Origin: DAOMNN01 sp035443825 | Lineage (GTDB): Bacteria; Pseudomonadota; Gammaproteobacteria; Burkholderiales; Rhodocyclaceae | Reading direction: 5' to 3' | Assembly: GCA_035443825.1 (NCBI GenBank) | Contig: DAOMNN010000043.1 | Span: 1-28,212 of the forward strand | DNA: 28,212 nt | In this document: in pieces, positions 8,066 to 15,721 of the stretch | Position numbering within the stretch: the stretch's first letter is position 1 | How the letters are laid out: every line of letters begins with the position of its first letter | The notes under the pieces: model-generated | What the model was told of the DNA's origin: nothing | What the model saw: only the letters and a program-made list of their open reading frames with translations | Databases searched by the model: none | Translations under genes and position numbers: made by a program

Positions 8066-9550
8066 ATGCCAGTTGACCCGCCTATCCGCGACTCGAGGCC
8101 GCTTGCGGTACAGGGCGGTATCGTGCGGTCGCGCCGGCGCGTGATCGTTGTGGCGCTCTTCATCGTGCACGCGTTCGGGTTCGTCTCGTCGCTCGATGCG
8201 CTGATGTCGACGCGTACAGCACCGGGCACGGTTGCATGGATGGTGTCGCTCAACACGATCCCGTACGTGGCGGTGCCCGCATACTGGGTGTTCGGGCGCA
8301 GCAAGTTCCAGGGCTACGTGAGCGGCCGGCGTGAGAACGAGTCGCAGCTCTACCGCGAGCTCGACGACAACATGTCTCTCGTGCACCCCTACCGGGTCAT
8401 GCTTGCACCGGGCGAGCGTCATGTGCAGGCAATCGAGCGCCTTGCCAAGATGCCGATGGTCGGTGCGAACCGCGTCGAGCTCCTGATCGACGGCGAGGCG
8501 ACCTTCCGCAGCATCTTCGACGGCATCGCCGCGGCGCGCGATTACGTGCTGGTACAGTTCTATATCGTGCGCGACGACACGCTCGGGCGCGAGCTGCAGC
8601 GGCGGCTTATGGCCAAGGCGCGCGAAGGGGTTGCCGTTCATTTCCTGTATGACGAGATCGGCAGCTATCGGCTGCCGGCGCATTTCCTCGACCAACTTCG
8701 TGAGGCAGGCGTGCAGGTACGCCCTTTTCACTCGACGCGCGGCTCGGGCAACCGCTTCCAGCTCAACTTCCGCAATCACCGCAAGGTCGTAATCGTCGAC
8801 GGGCGCGCCGGCTGGGTCGGCGGGTTCAATGTCGGCGACGAGTACCTCGGCAGGGACGCGCGCCCCGGAGCGTGGCGCGACACCCACCTGAAGATGGAAG
8901 GTCCGGCGACACTGTGCCTGCAGCTCTCGTTCGTGGAGGACTGGCATTGGGCTACCGGCGAGATCCTTCCGCTCGACTGGCAGCCCGCACCGGCAGACGA
9001 AGACGTCCCGGTGTTGGTGCTTCCAAGCGGGCCGGCAGACCGCTTCGAGACCGCGAGCCTGATGGTGCAACACGCGATTGGCTCGGCGCGGCACCGCCTG
9101 TGGGTGTCGAGCCCGTACTTCGTGCCCGACGAAGGCGTGCTCGCCGCGTTCAAGCTCGCGGCGTTGCGCGGCGTCGATGTGCGCATCCTGATCCCCGAGC
9201 GCCCCGACGACGTGCTTACCTACTATGCCGCCTATGCCTTTGTCGGACCGCTGATCGAGGCCGGTGCGCGCGTCTACCGCTACGAGGACGGATTTCTGCA
9301 CGCGAAGACGATTCTCGTCGACGACGTCGCGGCGGCAGTCGGCACGGTGAATTTCGACAATCGCTCCTTCCGCCTCAACTTCGAGATCACCGCATGGGTG
9401 ATGGAAAGATCGTTTGCGGCCAAGGTGGAGGCAATGTTCGAAAGTGACTTCGAGCGTTCGAGAACGATGAGCACCACCGAGGTCGCGGAAAAGCCGTGGT
9501 GGTTCCGCGCCGTGTCACGCGCCGCCTATCTGACGGCGCCAGTGCTTTAG
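8066..9550 (+). CDS. cls: Cardiolipin synthase (phospholipase D superfamily)
   Basis: 494 residues from the chosen ATG at 8066, preceded by GGAG at an 8-base distance; an in-frame ATG at 8021 would add 15 residues without a clear ribosome site. Two N-terminal membrane helices (about 25-43 and 56-74) precede two phospholipase D domains. The HKD motifs are H238-K240-D245 (NHRKVVIVDG) and H412-K414-D419 (LHAKTILVDD), each followed by the GG/GT and N/S-rich strand of the family. Length matches E. coli ClsA (486). The enzyme condenses two phosphatidylglycerols, or PG with another phospholipid donor, into cardiolipin at the inner membrane. It is transcribed divergently from copA; no operon partner is visible. 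ClsA versus ClsB/C class cannot be settled with certainty, though the two N-terminal helices favour ClsA. Confidence 0.92.
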   Translation: MPVDPPIRDSRPLAVQGGIVRSRRRVIVVALFIVHAFGFVSSLDALMSTRTAPGTVAWMVSLNTIPYVAVPAYWVFGRSKFQGYVSGRRENESQLYRELDDNMSLVHPYRVMLAPGERHVQAIERLAKMPMVGANRVELLIDGEATFRSIFDGIAAARDYVLVQFYIVRDDTLGRELQRRLMAKAREGVAVHFLYDEIGSYRLPAHFLDQLREAGVQVRPFHSTRGSGNRFQLNFRNHRKVVIVDGRAGWVGGFNVGDEYLGRDARPGAWRDTHLKMEGPATLCLQLSFVEDWHWATGEILPLDWQPAPADEDVPVLVLPSGPADRFETASLMVQHAIGSARHRLWVSSPYFVPDEGVLAAFKLAALRGVDVRILIPERPDDVLTYYAAYAFVGPLIEAGARVYRYEDGFLHAKTILVDDVAAAVGTVNFDNRSFRLNFEITAWVMERSFAAKVEAMFESDFERSRTMSTTEVAEKPWWFRAVSRAAYLTAPVL

Positions 9551-9869
9551 CGTACTTCCGGCGCCGCGGCGGGACGCGCGTCTGACCGGTTCGCGCCGTC
9601 GGCTTGCCACGATGAAAGCCGATGCCACCCTTCGGCGGACTGCACGGTGCGGCCCACATTCAGGGCGGGACTTTTGCGGCGATCGGGCATTGCGCCCCGA
9701 GGCTGCCGCTTCAGTCGGGCGGCCCCATCGCGGGCCTCAGGGGTGCGAGCCGAGCGCCTCGGATCCCTCGGCACCCGCATGCAGTCGATGACGCAATGGT
9801 AATTGGCCGGCCACGCTGACGTCAGCAGCTCGATGGCATCTTGTATCGCCAGCAACGGGAGGAGATGAG
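9551..9869. other. 319-base stretch without a convincing gene
   Basis: Lies between the cls stop and the small gene at 9870. It is GC-rich with some short open frames on both strands, none with a good ribosome site or recognisable family. No hairpin followed by a U-tract was seen after cls. It ends in a strong GGAGGAGATGAG ribosome binding site for the next gene. Confidence 0.5.
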
Positions 9870-10226
9870 ATGAACCTGTGCGGACGCACGGCGACGTGCT
9901 TGGAGCTTGCCGTCGCACCGACGTCGGGGCGACACCAGGCGACGATCAGGCTTCATCCCGTCGGTGGTGAAGCAAGCGCTTATCTTGCGTTATCGCTGGA
10001 CGGACGTTGGGTTTGCACGGGGCGACAGAGACTGACGGTATTGACTGGTATCGACGCGGCGCTGCATTTCTTGCGGGTACTGCAAATCGACGACTTTCGC
10101 AGCGGCGAACGCGCGGAGGACGCTGCCGCATGCGATGGCAGCCGCCATTGCCTGCATTTGCATGTCCGTAAGTGCCTTGCCACATGCCCGCTCGTTGCCC
10201 GTGCGCCGCGCGACGATGCCGCCTGA
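9870..10226 (+). CDS. Small hypothetical protein
   Basis: 118 residues, no family recognised. The main support is an excellent ribosome binding site (GGAGGAG, about 5 bases before the ATG at 9870). There is a plausible folded segment at residues 36-82, where alternating strands (AYLALSLDGRWV, RLTVLTG) lead into a helix (DAALHFLRVLQID). Cysteines are frequent (C4, C10 and several near the end). Codon usage is less GC-biased at third positions than in the neighbouring cls gene, which could mean recent acquisition or weak constraint. The tail after about residue 85 looks low in structure, so a frameshifted or degenerate 3' end is possible. No signal peptide or membrane helix. Confidence 0.5.
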   Translation: MNLCGRTATCLELAVAPTSGRHQATIRLHPVGGEASAYLALSLDGRWVCTGRQRLTVLTGIDAALHFLRVLQIDDFRSGERAEDAAACDGSRHCLHLHVRKCLATCPLVARAPRDDAA

Positions 10227-10557
10227 CTGTAGCAGACGCCGCCAAACCGACATTGCCCCAAGCGCCGGGTTTGCGTACCGACCGCTTGTCCTACTTTGCG
10301 TCGCGCCGATGATCGTGGCGCTTCGCACACTCGCGCGAACAAGGCGCTGCGGGGCAGGGTTCCCGCTCTTGGGCCGGTGGCCCGATTAATGCGTCAAACT
10401 GGGGCACGATCGTGTGCACGTCACAGCGTGCAGATATTGTGGTGTCGCCAGCTCCTGTGGGTAGATCCAGAAATCAGCCGAACGACAATGTGCATGCCCT
10501 TTTGTTGAGTTCACGCGTGCCCGGGGCGCACGGATCTAGGCCGCGTCTCGAATGCGG
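10227..10557. other. 331-base stretch without a convincing gene
   Basis: Lies between the convergent ends of the small gene at 9870 and the YHS gene. It contains a perfect 10-base palindrome CACGATCGTG (10405-10414) and a 5-bp stem CGTGC/GCACG (10516-10532), neither followed by a U-tract on either strand. Open frames are short and unsupported. Local GC falls slightly near 10430-10510. Confidence 0.45.
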
Positions 10558-11076
10558 TTATCCTTTGCCATGACAGGAAGCCCCACCTGGTGAGCGGCGG
10601 CTTCCGAAACGCGGGCCGACCTCCAGGTGACCCACCTCGCATTCCTCCGTGAAGTGAACGAAGCCCCGTTTCAGGGTAGCGGCCCAGCCGTTGCCGAGTT
10701 TCGCGCCGGCCGCTGCGAGCTCTGTCTCGATCTGCTCGGCGGTGACCTGAAGCAGGTCATAGGTGATTCTGACCTGGCGCCCCGCGGCTTCAATCGACTC
10801 GATACCCATCAATGCGCGGACGTGCTCGATGAGCATGCGCGCTTGTTCGGCATCGAGGGGTGTTTCGAGCTCGAAGCTGCGGTGCTTGAGCACGGTGCGT
10901 CCCTCCTGCCTTGGGGCTGGGCGGCCCGGCAGGCCAATGAACAAATGCGGGTGTGCGAGAAAACGGTCACGGCACTGCGTGGAGCAGAATGCATACATCG
11001 TTCCGCGATAGTCATGCGCGAAGCTGTCGGCATTCACTTCCATGCCGCAAACAACGTCTTTCAACTTGGAATCCAT
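10558..11076 (-). CDS. YHS-domain metal-binding protein
   Basis: 172 residues. The N-terminal YHS domain (residues 5-47: DVVCGMEVN, then YAFCSTQCRDRF) has C10, C31 and C35 as probable metal ligands. YHS domains accompany Cu and Ag ATPases and are thought to handle metal on the cytoplasmic side. After a linker, residues 62-125 look like a ferredoxin-fold HMA-type unit (LDAEQARMLIEHVRALMGIE, then a strand RQVRITYD and a helix) that lacks the CxxC metal motif. The tail contains H141, E144, E145 and C146. The start at 11076 is chosen because GGAGGAA lies 4 bases upstream; an ATG seven codons earlier has no ribosome site. It is the last gene of the second copper cluster, 48 bases after the methyltransferase-like gene. 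Confidence 0.82.
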   Translation of the reverse strand: MDSKLKDVVCGMEVNADSFAHDYRGTMYAFCSTQCRDRFLAHPHLFIGLPGRPAPRQEGRTVLKHRSFELETPLDAEQARMLIEHVRALMGIESIEAAGRQVRITYDLLQVTAEQIETELAAAGAKLGNGWAATLKRGFVHFTEECEVGHLEVGPRFGSRRSPGGASCHGKG

Positions 11077-11124
11077 GATTTCCTCCGATCGATTCATGCA
11101 TTGCGTGCGCGTCTGCGTGGCGCC

Positions 11125-11781
11125 TCAGTCTTGTGATGCCGCTTGCACATTCTGGCCACGTCGCGGAATGAAGGCCGGCGTGCGCGCCATGTATTGCCGA
11201 TAGGCGTCGCCGAACTCGGCGAGCGAATCGGCCTCCTCCCGGCGTGCGAGGCGGGCGTAGACGATCAGCAGCACCGGGAACATCGCGAGCGTGATCAGGG
11301 TTGGCCATTGCAGGAGGAAGCCGAACATGATCAGCACGAAGCCGACGTATTGCGGATGACGGATTCGCGCATAGGGGCCGGTGTCGGCCAGACCGTGGTT
11401 GCGCTGTGCCTCGTACAGCACGGGCCAGGCCTTCGCGAGCAGCCAGAAGCCGGCGACGATGAACCCCGTGCTGACGATATGGAAGGGGCCGAAGTGCGGG
11501 TTCGCCTCCCAGCCGAACATCATCTCGAGCAAATGGCCGGCGTCGTGTGACAACCAGTCCACGCCGGGAAAGCGCGACGACAGCCAGCCCGACAGCAGGT
11601 AGATCGTCAGCGGGAAGCCGTACATCTCGGTGAACAGCGCGACAATGAACGCCGAGTAGGCGCCGAACGAGCGCCAGTCTCGCTTCGTCTGCGGCTTCGC
11701 GAAGCTGAATGCGAAGGCGATGAAGATCAGCGAGTTCAATAACACGAGCGACCACAGGCCATACGCAGAGGCTTCGTTCAT
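11125..11781 (-). CDS. Isoprenylcysteine carboxyl methyltransferase-like integral membrane protein
   Basis: 218 residues with about five membrane helices. The C-terminal half has the family signature for SAM binding at a membrane active site: GPYARIRHPQYVGF (135-148), then an acidic/aromatic stretch (EFGDAYRQYMARTPAFIP, 189-206). This matches the ICMT/phospholipid-methyltransferase (PEMT-like) group. Its substrate is unknown; bacteria with this gene beside copper ATPases lack prenylated proteins, so a lipid or small thiol is more likely, but that is inference. The start codon overlaps the stop of the upstream DUF2933 gene by four bases (ATGA), implying translational coupling. It is third of the four accessory genes after the ATPase. 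Confidence 0.85.
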   Translation of the reverse strand: MNEASAYGLWSLVLLNSLIFIAFAFSFAKPQTKRDWRSFGAYSAFIVALFTEMYGFPLTIYLLSGWLSSRFPGVDWLSHDAGHLLEMMFGWEANPHFGPFHIVSTGFIVAGFWLLAKAWPVLYEAQRNHGLADTGPYARIRHPQYVGFVLIMFGFLLQWPTLITLAMFPVLLIVYARLARREEADSLAEFGDAYRQYMARTPAFIPRRGQNVQAASQD

Positions 11782-12083
11782 TTGCCCTTGTCTCCGTTGC
11801 CATTGCCGCTGCGCGATGCGTGGTCATGGCCACCATGGCCGCCGTGCCCGTGCCCGCCGTGCATGCATATGTGCATCAGTGGGCAAAGCAGCAGGATCAG
11901 CCATGGCAGAAAACCGAACAGGTGGGCGCGATGCTCTGCGAACAGGAAGAACGCACTGAGCGCGAGAAAACCTAAGAACACCCACTTTGCCCGCACTCGG
12001 GCCGGATCCCGACGCGGCGCGTCGCGAGCCGGTTCGATCGCGCGCCTGTCATCGCGGGGATTCCTGTCGTGTGGCCTGTGCAT
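11778..12083 (-). CDS. DUF2933-type small membrane protein with His-rich tail
   Basis: 101 residues. A basic, charged N-terminal segment (1-32) precedes two closely spaced membrane helices (about 33-50 and 54-73), the arrangement of DUF2933 proteins. The second helix runs into a metal-ligand-rich end, CPLMHICMHGG followed by HGHGGHGGHDH (67-88), with two Cys, three Met and many His. Such a tail is expected to bind Cu(I)/Cu(II) or another soft or borderline metal. These small proteins commonly sit beside copper and silver resistance genes, but a mechanism has not been assigned. The gene is 18 bases downstream of the secreted protein gene and overlaps the next gene by four bases. Confidence 0.8.
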   Translation of the reverse strand: MHRPHDRNPRDDRRAIEPARDAPRRDPARVRAKWVFLGFLALSAFFLFAEHRAHLFGFLPWLILLLCPLMHICMHGGHGHGGHGGHDHASRSGNGNGDKGK

Positions 12084-12101
12084 GCGCTTCTCCTTGATGG
12101 G

Positions 12102-12566
12102 CTACCGATGCTGGTGGTCGAACCGGACCTCGACGGGCATGGGTGCGCCGGGAAGGCGGACTTCGAGTACGACGCGGTAGTGGCCGGCGCTGCGCATCGG
12201 AAAGTAGTTACCGAACGTGATCGTGTCGCCGACGACCATCGGCTCGAGCGGCTTGCGTGTGCCGGCCATGCCGAGTTCGCCGACTGTCGCGCGTACGTCC
12301 GCTTCGTCGATGCGCTCACCTTCACGGTCGTACAGCCCGACCATCAGGTGGGAGTCGCCGCGGCGCGGTTTGCCGTGCATCGGCTCGGCGTCGTGCGGTG
12401 CGGTCTGGCGGGTGGCGACCTGGGCGGGCAGGAAGCCGTAGTAGATGTCGATGCCGCCCGCTGTCGCGTGCTGATGCAGTTCCTGAGCGGTAACGGCGCC
12501 CGTGGCCGCCAGCAGCGTGAGCGCCACCACCGCGGGACGCAGGCTTTTCAGAATGGATGTGATCAT
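12102..12566 (-). CDS. Secreted His/Met-containing protein of the copper cluster
   Basis: 154 residues. A signal peptide ends near residue 27 (AATGAVTA|QE). The mature part begins with H31, H33, then AEPMHGKPRRGDSHLMVGLYD (potential ligands M63, H64, H73, M75), and continues as a beta-rich domain (VRATVGELGM, ITFGNYFPMRSAGHYRVVLEVR) ending FDHQHR. The layout is reminiscent of small periplasmic immunoglobulin-like proteins (YtkA/FixH type), but I cannot name a family with confidence. Its place right after the ATPase and its His/Met pairs suggest that it receives or buffers copper in the periplasm; this is inference. GAGGAG lies 6 bases before the ATG. Confidence 0.72.
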   Translation of the reverse strand: MITSILKSLRPAVVALTLLAATGAVTAQELHQHATAGGIDIYYGFLPAQVATRQTAPHDAEPMHGKPRRGDSHLMVGLYDREGERIDEADVRATVGELGMAGTRKPLEPMVVGDTITFGNYFPMRSAGHYRVVLEVRLPGAPMPVEVRFDHQHR

Positions 12567-12616
12567 GATGTACTCCTCGATGCCTTACCTATTGGTGCTG
12601 CTCTGGCGTTGAATCC

Positions 12617-12633
12617 GGCACCCTTCGGGTGCC
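12617..12633. other. Intercistronic hairpin after the second ATPase gene
   Basis: GGCACCC and GGGTGCC form a 7-bp GC-rich stem with a 3-base loop, 16 bases downstream of the ATPase stop on the minus strand. No U-tract follows on that strand, so it is not a classical intrinsic terminator. It may protect the ATPase message 3' end or attenuate expression of the accessory genes. Confidence 0.45.
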
Positions 12634-12649
12634 CCTCGTGCGGGCACGC

Positions 12650-15268
12650 TCACTGCGCCACCCCCAGCCGTACGCGCTTCAAGAGCAGCGAGTTGCCGAT
12701 CACCGACAATGAGCTGACCGTCATCGCGACGACGCCGATCATCGGGTGCAACAGGCCCGCCGCCGCGATCGGGATCGCGGCGAGGTTGTAGGACCAGGCC
12801 CAGAACAGGTTTTGCACGATCTTCCTGAACGTCGCCTTCGACAGCTGGATCGCCTCGACCACCTTGGTCAGCTCGCCCTTGACCAGGGTGACGTCGGCCG
12901 CCTCGATCGCGACGTCGGCGCCGGCGCCGATCGCGATGCCGACGTTCGCCTGTTTGAGCGCGGGCGCGTCGTTGATGCCGTCGCCGACCATCGCGACATG
13001 GTCGCCGTACTGTTGTTGAAGCTCGTGGATCGCGTCGACCTTGCCTTCGGGCAGGACCCCGGCCCTGACTTCGTCGATGCCGACCTGCGCGGCAACGAAG
13101 CGCGCGGTGCGTTCGTTGTCGCCGGTGATCATGACGACGCGGATGCCCAGCGCGTGGAGTTCTGCGATCGCGGTCTTCGAGTCGGGCTTGACCGTGTCGG
13201 CGACCGCGACGATGCCGGCCGCACGATCGTCGATCGCGACCAGCATTGCGGTCTTGCCGTCGTTCTCGAAGCCCTTGAGGATTTCGTCGAGCGACGCGAA
13301 CGCGATCCCCGCTTCATCGAGCATGCGGCGGCTGCCGACGCGTACGAGGCGCCCATCCATCTCGCCCTGCACACCGCGCGCAGTGATCGCCTTGAAGGCC
13401 TGAACCGCGGGGATGTCCAGGCCGCGATCGCGCGCACCGTTCACGATGGACTGACCGAGCGGATGCTCGGAACCGGCTTCCACGACCGCGGCTGCGCGCA
13501 GTACCTCGCTTTCGTCGAAACCCTCGGCCGCGACGACGTCAGTCAGTGCCGGCTGGCCCTCGGTGACCGTGCCGGTCTTGTCCAGCACCACGACCTTGAT
13601 GTCCTTGAGCGTCTGGATCGCCTCGCCGGAGCGGATCAGCACGCCGCGCTCGGCACCGAGGCCGGATCCGACCATCAGCGCGGTCGGCGTCGCAAGGCCC
13701 AACGCGCACGGGCACGCGATGACCAGTACCGCGACCGCTGACAAGGTGCCCACCATCAGCGGGGTCAGTTGCGGGTTCACCCACGGCAGGAAACCTGCTG
13801 CCCAGTCGAGCACCGGTTGCAGGCTCGCACCGAACGCGAGCCACATCACGAAGCTCGCCAGGCTGATCACGATCACCGCCGGCACGAAGCGTCCGGTGAC
13901 GCGGTCGGCGAACTCCTGGATCGGCACCTTCGAACCCTGCGCCTGCTCGACCAGGCGAATGACCTGCGACAGGAAGGTGTCGGCGCCGACCCTGGTCGCA
14001 CGGATCGTCAGCATGCCCTCCTTGTTCAGCGTCGCGCCGATGACCGTGTCGCCCGGGCCCTTTTCGACCGGGACGGATTCGCCGGTTGCGATCGACTCGT
14101 CAAGGTGGCTGTTGCCATCCACGATTTCGCCATCGGTCGGTACTTTTGCGCCCGGGCGTACCACCATCACGTCGCCGGCCTGAAGCTCGGCGACCGGCAC
14201 CTCGACTTCGCGACCATCGCGCAATACCGAGGCCGTCTTGGCGCCGAGCGTGAGCAGTTTCTTGATCGCTTGGGAGGCGCGGCCCTTGGCGCGCGTCTCC
14301 AGGTAACGGCCAAGCATGTGGAAAGTCATGATGGTGGCCGCCATCTCGATGAACGAGGTCATCGGGTAGACAAAGCCGATCAGACCAATCAGATAGGGTG
14401 GCAGGCTGCCGAGCGAGATCAGCACATCCATGTTCGCCGTGCGGTTCGTCAGCGACCGCCACGCCGAACGGTGGGTCGCCAGGCCCCCGTAGGTGAATAC
14501 CACCGGAAACGCGAGGATGGCGACGATCGCCAGATAGCCCGGGATCGGTTGCCAGAACATATGCGGCACCATCAGCAGCATGATCAGCGTGGTTGGTATC
14601 GCGGCGATCCACAACCGCTTCGAGGCCAACGCGAGGTAGCGCTCTTCGGATTCGGCGTCCCCCCCGGCAACGCCGATGCCACCTTCCTCGATTGCGTCGA
14701 CGTCGTAGCCGGCCCGCTCGACGGCGGCGCGTATTTGCACGGCTTGCGTCAGTGACGGGTCGAAACTCACCGTGACGCGATGGTTGGCGATATTGGTGCC
14801 GACCGTGGCGATTCCCGGCAGGCGTTTGATCGAACTGGACACCAGTCCGGCGCAGTGGTCGCTGCCCATGCCGGGGACGGTCAGGCGGACGCTCCGTGAA
14901 CCTGCGGCGGCAGCCGGCATGTCAGGCACGGTGCCATGGTGCGGGAGTTGAACGGCAGCATGGCCGTCTTGTGCTTGCGCGGATGCGCCACCAGCCCCCG
15001 CTTTGGGCTCCCCGACTGCGTAGCCTGCCCCTTCTATCGCGTCGCAGATCTGCCTGGTTTCGGTGAGCGCCGCATCAAAGCGGACCGTCACCTTACGGTT
15101 CGCGATTTCGGTGGTGACTGAGACAATGCCGGGCAGCTGCTCGATTGCACCGGAGACGAGCCCGGCGCAGTGGCGGCTACCCATCCCTGGCACGGTCAGA
15201 TCGATGCTCCTGTCGACGGCGGACGGCGAGCCCGCCCCGGTTGGTGACAGCGGACGCGACGAGTTCAT
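12650..15268 (-). CDS. P1B-1-type copper ATPase with two noncanonical GMGSxHC HMA domains
   Basis: 872 residues. Two N-terminal HMA-fold domains (about 21-87 and 125-192) carry GMGSRHC (28-34) and GMGSDHC (133-139) in place of GMxCxxC. The first Cys is Ser, and a His precedes the remaining Cys (C34, C139). The pump core is intact: TGES (395-398), the transmembrane CPC (C519, C521), DKTGT (D563), a GDGIND hinge, NLFWAWSYNLAAIP (N-x6-YN-x4-P) and MTVSS (M-x2-SS). The core therefore predicts Cu(I) export while the amino-terminal domains should bind metal differently. The linker between the HMA domains (90-122) is His-containing and low complexity. The ATG has GGAGA upstream. It heads the minus-strand cluster that continues with four accessory genes. 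Annotators may call it copA; I leave the symbol empty because the canonical copA is at 5165-7693. Confidence 0.93.
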   Translation of the reverse strand: MNSSRPLSPTGAGSPSAVDRSIDLTVPGMGSRHCAGLVSGAIEQLPGIVSVTTEIANRKVTVRFDAALTETRQICDAIEGAGYAVGEPKAGAGGASAQAQDGHAAVQLPHHGTVPDMPAAAAGSRSVRLTVPGMGSDHCAGLVSSSIKRLPGIATVGTNIANHRVTVSFDPSLTQAVQIRAAVERAGYDVDAIEEGGIGVAGGDAESEERYLALASKRLWIAAIPTTLIMLLMVPHMFWQPIPGYLAIVAILAFPVVFTYGGLATHRSAWRSLTNRTANMDVLISLGSLPPYLIGLIGFVYPMTSFIEMAATIMTFHMLGRYLETRAKGRASQAIKKLLTLGAKTASVLRDGREVEVPVAELQAGDVMVVRPGAKVPTDGEIVDGNSHLDESIATGESVPVEKGPGDTVIGATLNKEGMLTIRATRVGADTFLSQVIRLVEQAQGSKVPIQEFADRVTGRFVPAVIVISLASFVMWLAFGASLQPVLDWAAGFLPWVNPQLTPLMVGTLSAVAVLVIACPCALGLATPTALMVGSGLGAERGVLIRSGEAIQTLKDIKVVVLDKTGTVTEGQPALTDVVAAEGFDESEVLRAAAVVEAGSEHPLGQSIVNGARDRGLDIPAVQAFKAITARGVQGEMDGRLVRVGSRRMLDEAGIAFASLDEILKGFENDGKTAMLVAIDDRAAGIVAVADTVKPDSKTAIAELHALGIRVVMITGDNERTARFVAAQVGIDEVRAGVLPEGKVDAIHELQQQYGDHVAMVGDGINDAPALKQANVGIAIGAGADVAIEAADVTLVKGELTKVVEAIQLSKATFRKIVQNLFWAWSYNLAAIPIAAAGLLHPMIGVVAMTVSSLSVIGNSLLLKRVRLGVAQ

Positions 15269-15350
15269 CAGATTCTCCGTGTTGCGGGGTTGACCTAGGG
15301 CTTACTACCAATCATAGGACCCGCGCCGTGACCCTTGGATGACCCGACGG

Positions 15351-15364
15351 TTACGGATCTGTAA
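15351..15364. promoter_or_regulatory. Dyad TTAC-N6-GTAA, candidate operator for the copper ATPase cluster
   Basis: TTACGGATCTGTAA is a 14-base imperfect palindrome (12 of 14 positions symmetric) about 85 bases upstream of the ATPase start. Dyads with TTAC/GTAA arms are reminiscent of operators of CopR/CusR-type copper response regulators, but I cannot verify a match. No regulator of that class is encoded in this window. No CueR box (19-bp-spaced promoter) was found here, so this cluster is probably controlled differently from copA-cueR. Confidence 0.35.
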
Positions 15365-15721
15365 TCGTCGTGACAGCTTGAGCACGGGGCTAGGCTGCCG
15401 AACCGGCCGGAGGCGATCGATGGTTGCGCGGGAGTGACGATCGCGCAAGGACCGTGCGCGTACCGGCGGACACCCCGCGCACCGCAAGCGCGTCGCCGCA
15501 GTGAATACGCTGCAAGGGGGTGGCATCGATACCGATGAGGTGGCTGAAAGCCCTTGTTCGTCGAGGTCTGGAATCCGTCATCCAGTTGTCTCGCCGCAGT
15601 CACCGCAGCACGCTTGCCGCGAGTCGTGGCGGGTGCGACGACGCCTGCTCCGGACTATCGTCAGTCGCGATCATTCAGGGGTGCGCCGGGGAAACGCGGC
15701 CGTCTCTTGGCGCGCTGCAGG

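Noticed and set aside
7754..9301. A 515-codon minus-strand open frame opposite cls
   Set aside because: Apart from the short methyltransferase-like tail it is the antisense of a well-supported cardiolipin synthase with both HKD motifs; it has no family match or ribosome site of its own.
9547..9918. 123-codon minus-strand open frame
   Set aside because: No ribosome site, overlaps the well-initiated plus-strand gene at 9870, and no recognisable family.
10516..10532. Small hairpin near the end of the YHS gene as a terminator
   Set aside because: Only a 5-bp stem and no U-tract on either strand.
12746..14755. Long plus-strand open frames opposite the second ATPase
   Set aside because: Antisense shadows of the ATPase core; the minus-strand protein carries all catalytic motifs.
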